In this document: piece after piece, positions 36,379-49,610 of the stretch | Position numbering within the stretch: the first letter of the stretch is position 1 | Layout: each line of letters begins with the position of its first letter | From: Orthonyx spaldingii | Lineage: Eukaryota; Chordata; Aves; Passeriformes; Orthonychidae | Direction of reading: 5' to 3' | DNA: 64,000 nucleotides | Assembly (NCBI GenBank): GCA_013397795.1 | Contig: VZTJ01001442.1 | Span: forward strand, 62,001-126,000 | Translations under genes and position numbers: made by a program | Notes under the pieces: generated by a model | What the model saw: only the letters and a program-made list of their open reading frames with translations | Told to the model about the DNA's origin: nothing | Databases searched by the model: none

Positions 36379-39300
36379 CAGATGTTACACATGTGTATAA
36401 ATACACAAACACACATGTCTGTTCTAGAGTCAATGCTAGTAATGTCATTCCAGTTATAGGAATAGGAAACCAAAAATCCTCCTCTCACAAGCCTTGAAAG
36501 TCTCCTGGTGCCACATAAAGGTGAAAAAATTGCAGCCAAAACTGGTAGTGAAACCAGAATATCATCCTATAAATTGTGGATTCATTCAGAAGTTCTGCAG
36601 GAGAAAACAACCTTGCCTGGACTCTGCTACGAGCTGGAAGGACTCACATTTCCTGTGCTGAAGCGACTTGTTTCTAATTGTCAATCTAAATATGACCCTG
36701 ACAGCAAATTCCCTCTTCAGAAACCAGAAAGCCAGACTCCACAGCTGTCTCTGTAAGACCCAGCGTTTGAAGGACATTCCCTTCATCCTGCCAGGTTTGC
36801 TTTCAGGTGTGACTTTGGTTCATTACTCCTTTAAAAATGTTTCAAAAGGATGTTCCTTGGAATTCACAGTCAGCCTTCATGAAAAATGTCTCAAAAACTT
36901 ATCCATGGGTTAGTTTGGATTTTTTTTTTTTTTTGTAAACATTTTTATGACTTCAGTGTGGTTTAGAAGTAGTCCTGCAACATGGATGTCCCAACGTCCT
37001 TCATTATCTTTCTACAGAAGTATAAATTCACTTAATGCATAAGACATAGTCCTTATGGGCAGATATAGGCCTAACCTCTGTCAGTCCAAAATTTGCCTTA
37101 GCTGATCATGTTGAGAACTCCTGCAGTTTGAAAGCTGGGTAGGGTAAATAAATATGTAATGATTCACAGGAGGATAAAGGAGGGAAGGGAATGAGTGAAA
37201 CTGAAAAGTGTTCTTGGAAAACACATTGAAGTAAATAACCAGTGTTCAGCTGTTGCAGGAGAAGATTTAAGAAGCTATGGATCAGAACAGACAACACTGC
37301 CCTAGAAGAAAAGAGAGGCCACAGAGTGACATCACTCTTAATAAAGAAAGCCCAAAGCTGCCAAGGCAGATTGGAATTCCACCAAGAACGAGGGGGTTTT
37401 GTCACTAGCTTTGAAGGGAATTACATTATGTCCTGTACATGGTGGACATAAGTAGAATTATATTAGATCAAGCCTTCTGCTCCTCCTCTTATTACAATGT
37501 CATCACAATGTTTGAAGTATCTCAGAGTGCAACGCCATGTAAGACTATAATAAGTTGATTTGCCAGGTGCAGCTTTAGCAGGAGTCATATAATGCTTTTA
37601 GCTCTGGAACGGGGGCAGTTATATTGGCTGTACCATCATTTCTGAAGGAGGAGAGGAACAGTTTGGACACTGACTCTCCAAAGAAATTATGCACATCCCA
37701 CCTGTTCATTTTATTGAAACAGTGACACCTCCACAGGGGTGGGAGAGGCGGGGAGGGGAGTATTGGTCACAGAAGGAATGGCAGCTTGGTGTATCTGCTC
37801 ATGTTATTGATTAAACCTCCTGACAACCACAGAGGGAAGTTAATTACTGGGAGGCAAATTAACACCCCTGCAAGATAATAGAGAAAACAATAATTATATT
37901 AAGAACTCAGGGGGCTAAGTTTTCTTGGCCCTGAGCCTGAAGTTGTAAGCTGTGTTTGAAAGCAAACCACCGCTCTCCTGCTCGGGGGCAAATAGTTTGA
38001 ACCATATTGATTGAAGTCTTTATTCTCAGTGATTAAAAAGCACCTTCAACTGCCAGTGAGCCAGTTCAGACTGTGCACAAGGAGTCTTTCAATTAAGATT
38101 TCAAATGGCACTCACTTTGCATGGCAATGGGCCTGTCCTGGTCAGCAGAGACAGACAGATGGTGCTGGGTGACCTGGGCACACCTGGCATGGGCTCTGTG
38201 CAAGGAGCTCCGAGGACCCTCGGAGGGGCATCCCCCCAAACCCAGGGAAGCAAAGCTTGTCAGACAGCAAGGTTAGATCTGCTGCGTCTACAGACTAAAT
38301 AAATCCTCCAGTATTCAGTTTGAGTTCCAGATTTCATTTTTAAACTCGTTTTTACGTGCATTTTAATGGAATCACAGCAGCTGGAAAAGCAGGAGTGTGT
38401 CACTGGACTAAGCAAGAGAGGACTTCCAGGGCAAACTGCCTTCACTGCAAATGACAGAGTGGGCCTGGGAATTTACAGCCTGTCTGTGGTGCCAAGCCAA
38501 ACCTTGTCATCTTGTGACATTATTTAAGATTTGGAATCTCAACAGTGAGCCTGAAAATCAGTCTGGGCACCTTTTTTTCCATTATAAATGCTATAAGTGT
38601 CTTCTGATCAGAGTGTGCAACACAACATCTCTGTTTGAACTGACATTTCCAAATTATACCTGCAGTTACCTTCTGCCCTTTTACTTCCTTTTAGTCATTT
38701 GAAACAGGTATAAATGAGACATTTGGTACATTAACTATGTTTTAAAATATCTGTCTTAGAATGTAGTTTCTCTTTGAGGGATTTTTGTTCGCATTTTGTG
38801 GGGGGGAGTTTTTCTGGGGTTTTTTGGGGGGAAGAAGGGAGTGATTATTTTCTCTTCTCCTATATTAGAAGAATCATAGGGAACACTATAAATGCCAAGA
38901 TAATTTTTAGCTTGAGATTGAATGGCAGTCTGAAATTTTTTTAGGACAACATCACTGTATTTTACACAGGAGTTATGGAGGGCAGGATTTAGCTCTTAGG
39001 GTTGTCATTATTACTGCTGGTGAGAAGGAAGAAGGCTGGAACCTGGGGCACTGTCTCCATGATGTCAATCTACAAGCTTGGCTGCTGGGAAGAATTACCT
39101 TTCCACTTGTGACTTGGGTTTGAATGCAGCGAGAGGCAATAAAAAGGAATCCCATGGTGTCCTCTTCTGCTGAAGCAGTTTTGAGAAAGGATTTGTGCCA
39201 CAGGAATAGCAAAAATCTGTGCCTTGTTGGGGTGGCAAACAAAATTACACTTGATTTTTTCTGACTAGATAGAGGGATTTTTAAGGTTAAACTTCACAGA

Positions 39301-42300
39301 CTGAATGCAGATTTGCTGCAGCTTTCCTGCAGTTGTCCATCAGAAAGAACATGACACACTAGAATCACAGCAATAGTTTAAAATGCTTGCCTGATGAAGA
39401 GGAGGAAGGAGAAAGACTCTTCCACTGGTTGCATTCCTTACTGCACTGCCAGGAGATATTAATAAAATCCTTAATTAGGATGATTCCAGAACTGCAGCTG
39501 GCAATAGTGCATGAAATGATGAAAAAGCTAGTACTTGTCTGACGGTGCAGACTTCTTGCCCCCAGGTTTCCCATGTCTTTATGCTGTGATTCACATTTGA
39601 TCGTGAAGGTTTGAATTTGTCTTTGGCTCTCCTCGTAATGCATTCTGTACATCACATGTCTAAGGTTTCTGTCTTCAGCCCTGGACAACCTATATAAATT
39701 TATTTACCTTTTTTTTCCCCCAACTTTAAATTTAGTCTATTTAAAGCTAAATTAAAGATATATCTTTACATTTTGTTTAACTGCCCAGCTTTGCACCTGC
39801 TTTCCTTAAGCATCAATATATTTTTAGCAAATTAAATAAGTCCAGCTGTTATTTTTTGATTGCTACACAAAATGAATGAAAAAGTAACTCAAAGGTATTA
39901 CTCTGGATTGCTGTGCTCAGCATCTAGGAGTATCTACATGCAAGAATTATGGCCCTAGTTCTCTTTTCTGAGAAATACCAAGAGATTTGTGTAGATTTTG
40001 AGATCAAATGTGATCACTTGCTATGGGTGTACTGACTGACTGTGTGACTGTCTCTGACATTAGCACAATCTTAGAACTCCTATTTTGCAGCTTCTTTACA
40101 GCCTCAGCAGTCACAAAGGCAATGCTGATCCTTCCTATTACTTTCTGTAGGTTTTGCATAAAAGTAATTATATAGGATGCCAGTGCTATCCCCCCAAAAT
40201 AATGGAATGGTTGAACTTCCTCATCTTCAGTATTACTGATATTTAAATCAGTAATAAGCTTATTATCTCCCATATTAGAACCCACTTTCTTCACCCTTTA
40301 AATCCAATTCTTTTATAGGAAGGATTTTGGGAACATCATTAATTCAATCATTGTTAAGAAAGGGGAAAATATAATTGAACTGAGGAACAGGACTCCAAAG
40401 TTTCCAAAGCAATCTCTGCTGAGCAAACAAAAAACTTTGTTAACATCTATGCAGTGCTATGCATTAACTGAGGTTCAGACCTCATTCTTAGGTGAGCCTT
40501 TCAAAACTGTGCATTTTTTCAGAAGATTCTAAGTCAGTACATGTAAAGGGTAACCAATGATCAGTAGCAAGACATGCCAGAGTTATTAGGGAATTATGGA
40601 ATGCATTAGACATGAAATCCAAATCCAATGAAACCAGGGATTTAAGAATAGCTTGCACCAGCAGTTCACTTCTGCTAGTACTTTGCAATCAAAGCAGTGA
40701 TGGTGGATGGATGCACAATGAAAAATAGTTTCAGCAAATATTAATGTGCAAGTTAATATTAATTTACTTTGGCTGCACTTTCATCGCTTGCACTTTCTGT
40801 GATACTGAAATTTACCTTTTGAATTATCTCTGCAAAGCAGATACAGAAGTGACTGACGAAAATCAAACTCGACATTTTGAGAGGTTGTTTGTCATTTAAA
40901 GCTGTAGAAGGATGCATTTCAAAATATTTACGAGGTGGCTTTTGATGTTTAGTTCTGTGTCTGTTGGAGTGAGCGGTGTTCGTGTTCAGTGGTTGAACCC
41001 TTCAAGGACCTCGAGGGCTCTGGCCCTGCTCTATTTCAGCTGGTGCTGGACATTCAAGTCAAACCCCTGAATTTAATTGACTACAAAGGATTCACACAGG
41101 CATGTATTTCACTGAATCCCCTTTGAGCCCAACTGTGACAGGCAAAATTCTGTCCAGTTTGTTGTGGGTGTGCTCTTTGCTTCCATCTTAGTTGGTATTT
41201 AAACTAGATGTTTAAAGGAGTGAGTTTGTCATTTCAAAGCTACTTTGAAATTATGTCTCATAATATTTATTGCACATCTCCTGAACCCATGCTTTCCAAG
41301 GAAATATTCCAAAAGAGATTTTGTTGCCTTCAAGCATGGGGGAAAAAATCCACTGCTCAGCATATTGTGAAATATGCAGAGAGAAGGCAACAAGCTGCCA
41401 TTGCATGTCAGAGACGTGAAAACAAATGCTTGAAGGAAGATTTTGCTTTCATGTTTCCAGAAGGTCTCGTAAATGCTAGTGATAAAAAAAAAGAAATTAT
41501 GAAAATGCAATTCTGTCATTTTCTATTGTTTGAGCAACCCTATTATCCATGTTTTTATTTATTTTGATAGCCTTTTTAATTCAGAAAAATGAAATTAAGT
41601 CACTACAGGGACTGCTACAATTTTTTTTCAATGTCAACAACCAGATCACCTTAAAAGAAAATTGCTGTCTTTTAAACTGTTTAAATGAAGTGTTCAGATT
41701 TCCAAAGACACTCAGCAGCCAACCACACCAAGATTATGGCTCAGGCAATGCGTGATAATGTTCTTATCCTTGTTGTCAGAATCCAGAGCCTGTGGGTTGT
41801 TTTGGGGGTCTTCTTGACTTTCCTGTGTTTTAGAGCAGTGGGTCATGACCTCTGGAAAATGCTAAATTGTCAGTCAGAGTTCTGTGTCAGAATTGGCTTC
41901 TTTGTGTATTAACTCTTGACAAGACACTCTCAAAATCTCCCCAAACCAGTGATGTGTAACATGGTAATTTTTACCCACATTTTTATCCACGCCATCTTCA
42001 AGACTGCTACAAGCTGTGGAAGTCCCACCTACTTCCAAAACATGAGAATTTTTTCAAGGAATATTTTGACACCCTTTATTGAGGGAAACAAATTACATTC
42101 AAGTGCTTAGGTCAAACCCTTTTCCTGAAATGGAAGGGTGGAATTCACTGAGAGGATGAGGAAGGAGAAGCACCTGAACAAGTAGGTGCTCTTATATTGG
42201 GGGAGAAGGGGAACAAAAAAAATTGGCAATATTAAAGAACAGTTGAACACTGAAAAGGTGAGGAGGGCTGCAGGGACACTGGTGAAGATTGCACAGCTTT

Positions 42301-43120
42301 AATGTAATGTGGGTGGGCTCCACAGTCTGGAATCTCAGAGAAACTTATCATGACCTGTGACAGCAGCAGGTCAGACTGGATCATCTGATTGTCCTTTCAG
42401 GCCACAAATTCCAGTGGAAGGCTACTTTCATGCACATCAGGAGAGGTAAATGAAACACTGCTTGGTTCCATTAGAGGTGATATTTGTAGGCCTCATGTTA
42501 GTGGTGAGAACACAGCTTCGTGGAGTGATGGTGTCAGGGAGAACTTTGCTTGCACAGTAATTCATCCAAAGGCCCCAAGAAACTAATGAAATTTGTTAAT
42601 AAAGGTTGAACAGCTTTCATATGGATTTTTGATAAGGAAACAGCTGCTCGTTTGCTTGGGTAATAGTAGAATCTGAAGGCCACAAGATCTGATAAAGAAT
42701 AAGCAGATGGTCCAGAGTAAACAATTTGAAGTAGCTCTTGTAATTTCTTTAAGATCCTAGTACATAACCTGACACTGAGAGGTTATACGAAGCTCATTGA
42801 GCTAATAGTGATCAAGTATTTATCGCTGGAGCACAGCTAGAGAGATGAAAAAGGCAGCCAAATTCACTGAGAGATAAATAACATACTGCTGCACATCCTC
42901 CAAAATGGGACTGGAGCAGTTAAAAAGTGCCAGAAGAGGCTGAGTGCAATGCAGCCTGCAAATGAGGATAAACAGCACATGCTGAACTGGAATGTGTTTG
43001 GTCATGTAACCTGGAACAGGCAGAGTGGCTCAAAAGAGAATTGGCACCACCAGCAAGCCCAAATTGCACGCCAGAGTCCTCCTGCATGGAAACCAGGACA
43101 ATTCTTTGATTACAGAGCAA

Positions 43121-43478
43121 CAGAATGGCTGAGATGGGAAAGAACCCCTGGTCCAAACCCCTGCTGAAGCAGGACCACCTAGACCCAGCTGCCCAGGGCC
43201 ATGGCCAGCCAGCCTGAGGATAACTCCAAGGATGGGGGCTCCACAACCTCCCTGGACAAACTGTGCAAGTACCAGGTCACCCCGAGTGAAAAAGTGCTTC
43301 CTGGTGCTCAGAGGGACGCTCCTGTGTTCCAGTTTTTGCTCGTTTCCCCTTGTCCTGATGCTGGGCACCACTGAAAAGAGCCTGGCTCTGTTCCCTTTGC
43401 ATCCTCCCTGCAGGAGTTTACAGACATTGTCCCTGAGCCTTCTCCAGGCTCAACAGCCCCACCCTCTCATCCTTTCTT
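43121..43478 (-). mobile_element. CR1 LINE 3' region
   Basis: The plus strand carries CAGAATGGCTGAGATGGGAA, GCTGCCCAGGGCCATGGCCA and CTCCACAACCTCCCTGGAC, and ends in the antisense of the CR1 coding end (CTGAGCCTTCTCCAGGCTCA ACAGCC). It belongs to a longer-tailed CR1 subfamily. Confidence 0.86.
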
Positions 43479-43800
43479 CAAAAAACCAAAAACATTCCTC
43501 AATTGTTTTATCTTGAACAGACAGGAGGAGAGATAACACAGAGTAAACAAACCATCTTAAACAGAATATTTACTTCTTCCTCGTTAAACTAAATCCTGCC
43601 CACAGACACTGTGAATGGCCTCAAGTGAACCCAGCAAGTCTTACAGGTCTGTATTAAGGGACAAGATTACTTTCTGGAGTCACAGGACTATTTTGTAATA
43701 TGTACTGTAAGAAAGGATTTGGAAGGCAGAAAAAGTTAAAAATTAACTCTCTTTTATTTACCTTTAGTTGACTCTGGAGTTCACAGTGTCATAGAAGGGA

Positions 43801-43820
43801 ATTCATTCATTCATTCATTC
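43801..43820. repeat. (ATTC)5 microsatellite
   Basis: Five perfect ATTC units are present. Confidence 0.93.
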
Positions 43821-45783
43821 CTCTGCCATTAAGAGTAGACTATATGGGCCAGCAGTCAGTGCTATGGATTATTTTGCTGCTCAGACTGAAATTAGCACAT
43901 AATCTGACCTCTTTCCTAGCGATTTTATTTTTTATTTTAAATAGATTAGAATAAAGCAACATACTGTTATCTCTAAAGTTGACTCCCACTGATTTAGACA
44001 AAGATTTAGCAGTTTTTTAGCTTTCATTAATAAAGGCCACTTTTGTTCTCAGAACATGCTGTTAACACGGATCAGATCACACTGGTATTTGTTAATAGTT
44101 TTCCATCATGCAAGTCTTGCTCAAGCTCCAAATGTTTCAGAATATATCTCAATGGTTATAAATAAATATACATAAATCAGTGTGGCTGGAAATGCTTGCA
44201 GACCATGTGTGACAGGACTGGAAGAGCTGCTCAGTGGTAATATATGATTTATATGAGGTTGAATGCTCAATGACTAAGTTATCAATCAAAAATTCATATG
44301 TCAACTTTTTTCCAAGGGCAGACCCGTACAAGGTTACCTTTCTCATCTTCCCATGAACATCTTCATGCAAAACACTTTATAAGATAAAAGCAGAAATATT
44401 CTAAGCTACCTCTGAGTTGTGGAAGTCATGCTTGGGATATTTATTAGATTAAAAATGATTAAAATATTTCAAGGGCTAAAGAGAGGAGCGTGGCATATGT
44501 CTTAATGATGTTAATAACCTAAATTTCACACTTCTTAGTAGCCACACCCACTAGCAATTACCAAATTGACAGATATATGTGAAGTTGGCATTTTAGTGAT
44601 TCACCCAGCAGAGCTAAAGAGTCTTTTAAAAGCCCAGAATTTAGCTCTTACCAATTTTCCTCTGACATTCACAGACCTGAGCATAGGACTAGAAACAGAG
44701 CTGACAGTGATTCAAACTCACCATTAACCCGATGTCCATACACAGCTTGCTATTAGAATCCTCCACAGACTCAGGTGTGTGTGTTCTTCCGGTTTAACTA
44801 AAACTGCTGCTAAGTAGGTGCCCACAAAGGACATTCTTCAGGCACTGAACAGTGTCACAGCCCTTTGAGATAGGACAAAATATGGCAAAATGTGTGCCCC
44901 TCTGAAGAGTCAATATATTTGCCCTGGTTTGCAAAGTAGTAAATGATAGCATGGCTCCACAAACAATTAAAGGTGTCTGAACAGTCACTGGGAAAATGCA
45001 CCCAAGAGTACACAAAACCAAAACATAAATTGGTGCTTTTATAATAAGAGAAGTCTATGGTCCTCCAAGGAGAAATATTGTAAGTTCTGGTGTCCTCCTG
45101 CTAAAAGTGAGAATGGGGGTGGGAAAAGGGCCTCAGATCTTCTAAAGAGACTCTGACACAAAACAGCATCAGGTTAAAAGCTGCAAGAAAGGGAATTTTA
45201 ACTGATACAGGGTCTCTTGAAATTATCAGTTCTCTTGATCTGAGGAATCAGTCTTTAACAATAAAACAAGAAATATGAAAATGAATGTACTGCTCACTCA
45301 CAGTTTTGTACTGATATTTATTCTGCTCTTCCCTTGCCCTCTATATAGTCTTCCTCCTTTTCTCTTCTACTGATTTGTTCTCTTTCTCCAACACAGCTCA
45401 TTAAAACCTGTGATTTTCGTATTTTTTTCTGATTTTTCCTCATCTCCCTCAATTCTTTTTTTTTTTTTCCCTAAATGATTTTTCCCAGGTCTGCTGAGCT
45501 CTCCTTACTTTTCCCACCATCTGGCCAGACAGCTGTTCCTGATAGCACTGAGCAAGTGAGTTGTGAAAACAGTTGTTCAGAAGCTGATTTTACCTGTAGT
45601 TCCCATTCTCTGTGGGACGGGAAGTTCTGATGATCAGGACAGGTGAAATGATGGATGAAACAAACCTTGACGCATTTAGGAAAAATCAACGTGGCACCAG
45701 CGAGTTGTAAAGACAACACCCAAACCATTCTATGAGATACAGCCACAGAGGGGGAAAAAAACCCCAAAACATAAAAATCTCAC

Positions 45784-46020
45784 CAGATTCTTCAAATTCA
45801 CTGTTGTAGGTGTTCCAAGTCTCACTTAGGCGGAGCAGGTTTTCTTCCATGGCTTGGATGTCCATGTAGGGACAGTTGCACTCGGGGAATTTGGGGCCAC
45901 ACTGACACCAGCAGTCATTGTCCTTGCAGATGAACTCCCCCTCTGAATTGCAGGCAATATAGCTCAGAGCTGCCTGCACAAAATGCTCCTGCAGGTACTC
46001 AGGAAGGATGACCTGAAGAC
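45784..46020 (-). CDS. BRINP3: BRINP3 internal coding exon (probably exon 6), cysteine-rich segment
   Basis: The exon has 237 bases: two bases completing a glycine codon, 78 codons, and one base of the next codon. It starts GLQVILPEYLQEHFVQAAL and ends FEEES-like (EFEESD across the junction). Seven cysteines cluster in the middle (AC, IC, DC, WC, QC, EC, NC), forming the short EGF-like or cysteine-rich module that follows the MACPF region in BRINP proteins. The later part (MDIQAMEENLLRLSETWN) is probably helical. The acceptor is ATTTCCTTCAG and the donor is GAATCTG|GTGAGAT. It is in phase 1 at both ends and joins both neighbouring exons without a frame break. ACNSEGEFICK and PKFPECNCP match BRINP3 as I remember it, with BRINP2 next closest. 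No stop or frameshift is seen, so the gene looks functional. Confidence 0.95.
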
Positions 46021-47685
46021 CTGAAGGAAATATTATGGTATTAACCACAAAGGGAGTTCTGGAGCCAAGCAGCTTCCCCAGCCTATGTAGCAAACAAACA
46101 ATCAATTATGGAAAAACAAAAATATATGGCATTTTTAGGACAAATCGCACATCTGTCCAGCATTTGCTCTACGCCATGTATTTCCTTTCGTTAATAATTA
46201 TTTTCCGACATATTCCTCACATTTGCCTCTCAACATGGAACATCCATCCACTGATGAGTAACCTGCACTCCTCAGACAGAGGAGTTACTGCTGTAATCTT
46301 TCTAGGGGGATTTGGTAACTCAGTTTTTCCTTGGGAAGAGCTGCTTGAGGGAACAGCAGCCAGAGCCTTGCAGCAGGAAATCACACAGCTGAATTATCAT
46401 CTTGGTGCCAGCAATAATGCAGATTCTGAAAATGCTGATGAAGGGAAAGCAGCCCTGAGAGACAGAGTAAAGAGACAGCATAATCAGGAAAAGAGGTGCA
46501 AACATTTCCATCCAAAATAGGGCTTGTCTTCCGTGTTTCCTGGCACAACAAGATGCAGCTTGTCCAAATAACTCATTATCTCTCATGACTCTGTAGGGGC
46601 AGACTAAGAAGGAACAGGGAAAGTGGGTTGGAGAAAATTTTTTTAAAAATAAAATTTGGCTGATGGTTCATTTTCTCTAATTCTGGTAGCCAGTTGCTCT
46701 GGCATGGTCAATTGGATGTGAAGGGTAAGGCGACAAAACCTCAAGAAAGAAAACTCATTCTTATATCTACTAAAGTTTTAGCATGGAAAGGGTGCAAAGT
46801 TCAGCTCCTGTGGGGCTTCAAAAACTCCTGCTATGTCTTTCCCCCTGCCATGGTGTGCAGAGGCCCTGCAAAAGATGTCACATCGATGTGCCAGAACCAG
46901 GGAGCAGGTGAATCAAAGATTCACCATGTTCGTGACCAGAGAACCTTGGCCATTGTTTATGAGATCCCAGTGATGGGAATGAGTACATTATAAATTTTTA
47001 TTTGTTATTTGTTGTTATTTTCCGTGGCAAACATAATCTCCGGAACCAGTGGAGTTTATTTGTGTTCCAGGTAATTTCTCAGCATATGAATTGGGTGTTT
47101 GGTGACATAAGTTTCTTCTCCATAGACACTTGGACGATTTCCCAGAGATTTATCCCTTATTTTTAGGCATATACAAAACTGGAGCTGTAACAGAAATTTC
47201 AGAACCCTTCCAAGTCGAAACTCGTATTACAATTGCTGAAACCTGGCCTGATTGTGCTTTCTTCTGTCTCAAAATTTGGAAAATGTTGCTGCTCCCTGAG
47301 TAAATTTCGTAATAGAGTTGTGTGCGTGTGAAAAGCCATGAGGTTGTGAAAGGAAAAGAAAGCCCAGTTCGATTCCTCCATTGAAGATTTTACACAGCTC
47401 TGACAATACATTTCTCCACATGATAATCCAATGGCAACAAACCACAGTCTGAGAGATGCAAAGATTATTTTCCAAATTTTAACTGACAAACATCATGAGT
47501 ATGCTGGAAACCATCAAAAATTACATTTTCTGGAAATATTCATTGCATCTCAGTGGAAATGACAAGTTTTTAGTAAAAAAAAGAAAAAATTTTCTCTCTG
47601 GGAAATAATTTTACGTTTGTATGGATAATCTATTCTGGGGAGAAAAGAAAGGGAGAAAACACATGTGGATATTTTAAGGAAGAGT

Positions 47686-47742
47686 CGTAGAATCATAGAA
47701 TATCCTGAGATTGAAGGGGCCACAGGGATCATCATCCCTGAG
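47686..47742 (-). mobile_element. CR1 3' tail fragment
   Basis: The tail is short: GTAGAATCATAGAATATCC, then TGAGATTGAAGGGGCCACAG. It is 5'-truncated close to its 3' end. Confidence 0.78.
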
Positions 47743-48561
47743 AGTTGTTCTTTAAATCACCAACCATTTCACACTGTTTGTCTGAGTGATTTACAAACTC
47801 ATATAGCAGATTTTAAATATCAGAAATAATTGTATATCTACCTTCAACTGCAAATTAAGAATTGTATTGTTCTCTCATGGCATAGAGTCAGAGGTACACA
47901 CAAATACATACATTAAAGAGAGTTTAGTGGGTTTTGTCTTAGTCATCAGTTGCTTCTGCTTTATTTTTGTAATTGAAAATAGAAATTATTAACAGCCTAA
48001 TACCATAAAGGGGGACTTTTCAAAAATTTTTCTGTCCTAATACGCAGTTTGGGAAATGCTTCTGCTGGAATTTTGAAAAAAATCATTTAGAAATGATGAC
48101 TCCTCTTCTTCCTTTTGTTTTCTCTTTCTGCTTCTTTCTATTTTTCATTTGTATTTACACACAATTACTACTATTTTCCTAATGAGTGAGATTTTAACCT
48201 TCCAAGTTTTTTTTTAAATTCCCAAGAGGAGCCCCCTTTGACTCCTCCTGATTTAGAATATTTGAAACTGTATATCCTGCTTGTCTGGTGACCCCATTAA
48301 TTTTGGTGGAGCAACTGCATGAGGTGTGAGCTACTGCTCGGAGTGTGCAAAGCAGGCTGAACACACCAAATGTCACTCCCAGCTTGGTGGAATCTCTGGG
48401 AATTCAGGCTGTCTAAGAGGTGTGCCAGTGGATGCTAAAGAGGGATGCAAAATGCTAACAGAGCTATTCAAATGATTTTCTAATGGGTGCAGAAATTGTT
48501 TCTGTTTGAAAGGCAGCACGAGGTACTGACATTTCCTCTGCTTTGTCTGGAACTCACCACG

Positions 48562-48585
<24 letters not shown>
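48562..48585. repeat. (CA)12 microsatellite
   Basis: Twelve CA units lie about 120 bases into the intron from the donor of the exon at 48703-48808. The BRINP3 transcript reads this as (UG)12. Confidence 0.95.
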
Positions 48586-48593
<8 letters not shown>

Positions 48594-48702
48594 GAAAATA
48601 ATTAGGAAAATGACCTTTTATGAGGTGGAAGAAAGCAAAAACAAATAGTGTGATAAATGTCACCCCATTCCAAAACAAATTAATGAAATTGCACCTACGT
48701 AC

Positions 48703-48808
48703 CTTGCAACTGAATCTTATTTTCGGGACTCTGAACCAGAACAGAGCTGACAGAATCTAGGTTGTCATAGTTACTGCAGCCCAGAGGACCCGTCCGCGTC
48801 TCTGTCAC
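48703..48808 (-). CDS. BRINP3: BRINP3 internal coding exon (probably exon 5 of 8)
   Basis: This is the first of three exons of a BRINP-family gene in transcript order. It encodes 35 codons plus one base, beginning VTETRTGPLGCSNYDNLDSV and ending KIQLQ. In the family this stretch belongs to the C-terminal part of the MACPF (membrane attack complex/perforin-like) region. The acceptor is a pyrimidine-rich run ending CCATCAG, and the donor is GCAAG|GTACGT. The exon starts in phase 0 and ends in phase 1, which joins exactly to the exon at 46020. BRINP3 is preferred because the wording SNYDNLDSVSSVLVQSPENK matches my recollection of BRINP3; BRINP1 has different residues here. BRINP proteins are secreted or ER-luminal neural proteins reported to slow cell-cycle progression. 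The paralogue call rests on memory, while the family call is firm. Confidence 0.93.
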
Positions 48809-49493
48809 CTGATGGAAGGGAAGGGAAAAGCACTTGCTGGATTATCCAAAGCAGACTGAGGAGTTCAGAAGATTGTCTCGTAAAGTTTCTCTCTATTTCA
48901 GCCAGAAATACTTCATTATGGTGAAATAACTCAATTTAATTGCCAAAAGGATGAGTGCAAATGTTTCACCAGCACCACAAACCGCAGGAAGCACTATTTC
49001 TGTCACAGAGAACCCCTACAAACACTACACCATTACAGTACTGTGCAAACACTGCAGTAATACAATGCCAGGATGCTGTAATGCCACACCAACAGTCTTA
49101 AGACTTTTCATAGCTGTGGGAACTACAATGAGTTTGCTAAATGTGGTTTATGAAAATGAGAGTTGTGATTTTCCCTCTTGAAACTTGTGCACATGGCAAG
49201 TCCTTCTCAACGCCATGGGAAAAAACTTTGACTTACCCAGCAAAGAAGATCAGTATTTGGAATTAAAATTTGGAATTAAAAACCCTTTCTGAGTGGTATT
49301 TATAATGGTGGTAGTGGTGGGATGTTTTTTCATAAGGGGTAATAAGTTTAGGCACAAAATTCTGGATATTCTGTCTGTTGTAATCACCAATTCCATGGCC
49401 AAAATACAGCTACATTTGTCAAAACAGAGCCTCCACAAGCAGGGTTCTGACTTAACAGTGAAGGTCTATATTTGGGAGAGAGCAGTTATTTAA

Positions 49494-49610
49494 ATCATAG
49501 AATCATCAAGGTTGGAAAAGCCCTTTCAGATCTTCAAGTCCAAACATCAACCCAGCACTGCAATAAATTTTTCTAGAAGTCCAATCTAAACGTCCCCCAG
49601 TGCAACTTGG
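49494..49610 (-). mobile_element. CR1 3' fragment
   Basis: The plus strand starts ATCATAGAATCATCAAGG, then TTGGAAAAGCCCTTTCAGAT and AAGTCCAAACATCAACCCAG, the antisense of an older CR1 tail type with the AACC-rich internal block. Confidence 0.85.

Larger units (their letters stand above)
24300..45783 (-). other. BRINP3: BRINP3 intron between exons 6 and 7 (21.5 kb)
   Basis: This is a complete 21,484-base intron bounded by GTGAGAT at its 5' end (minus strand, from 45783) and TTTTTCAG at its 3' end (24300). It carries most of the transposon load: a nested CR1/LTR cluster at 26201-27141, a CR1 tail at 28132-28235, a possible LTR at 30807-31030, a long CR1 relic at 31130-33530 with an adjoining LTR fragment, a plus-strand CR1 at 36125-36378 and an antisense CR1 at 43121-43478. 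Stretches 28240-30800, 33700-36120, 36380-43120 and 43480-45780 show no gene or repeat that I recognise beyond short low-complexity tracts. Confidence 0.85.
46021..48702 (-). other. BRINP3: BRINP3 intron between exons 5 and 6 (2.7 kb)
   Basis: This is a complete 2,682-base intron running from the donor GTACGT at 48702 to the acceptor ATTTCCTTCAG at 46021 on the minus strand. It is much shorter than its neighbours. It contains one short CR1 tail (47686-47742) and a (CA)12 tract about 120 bases into the intron from its donor. Apart from these I see nothing in it. Confidence 0.88.

Noticed and set aside
42340..42405. Possible old CR1 tail (GGTCAGACTGGATCATCTGA...)
   Set aside because: The resemblance is limited to a few short words and lacks the terminal octamers, so it is too weak to call.
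46035..46520. 161-codon open frame on the plus strand beside a BRINP3 exon
   Set aside because: It lies in the intron antisense to the gene, begins just past the exon acceptor, and shows no recognisable protein features.
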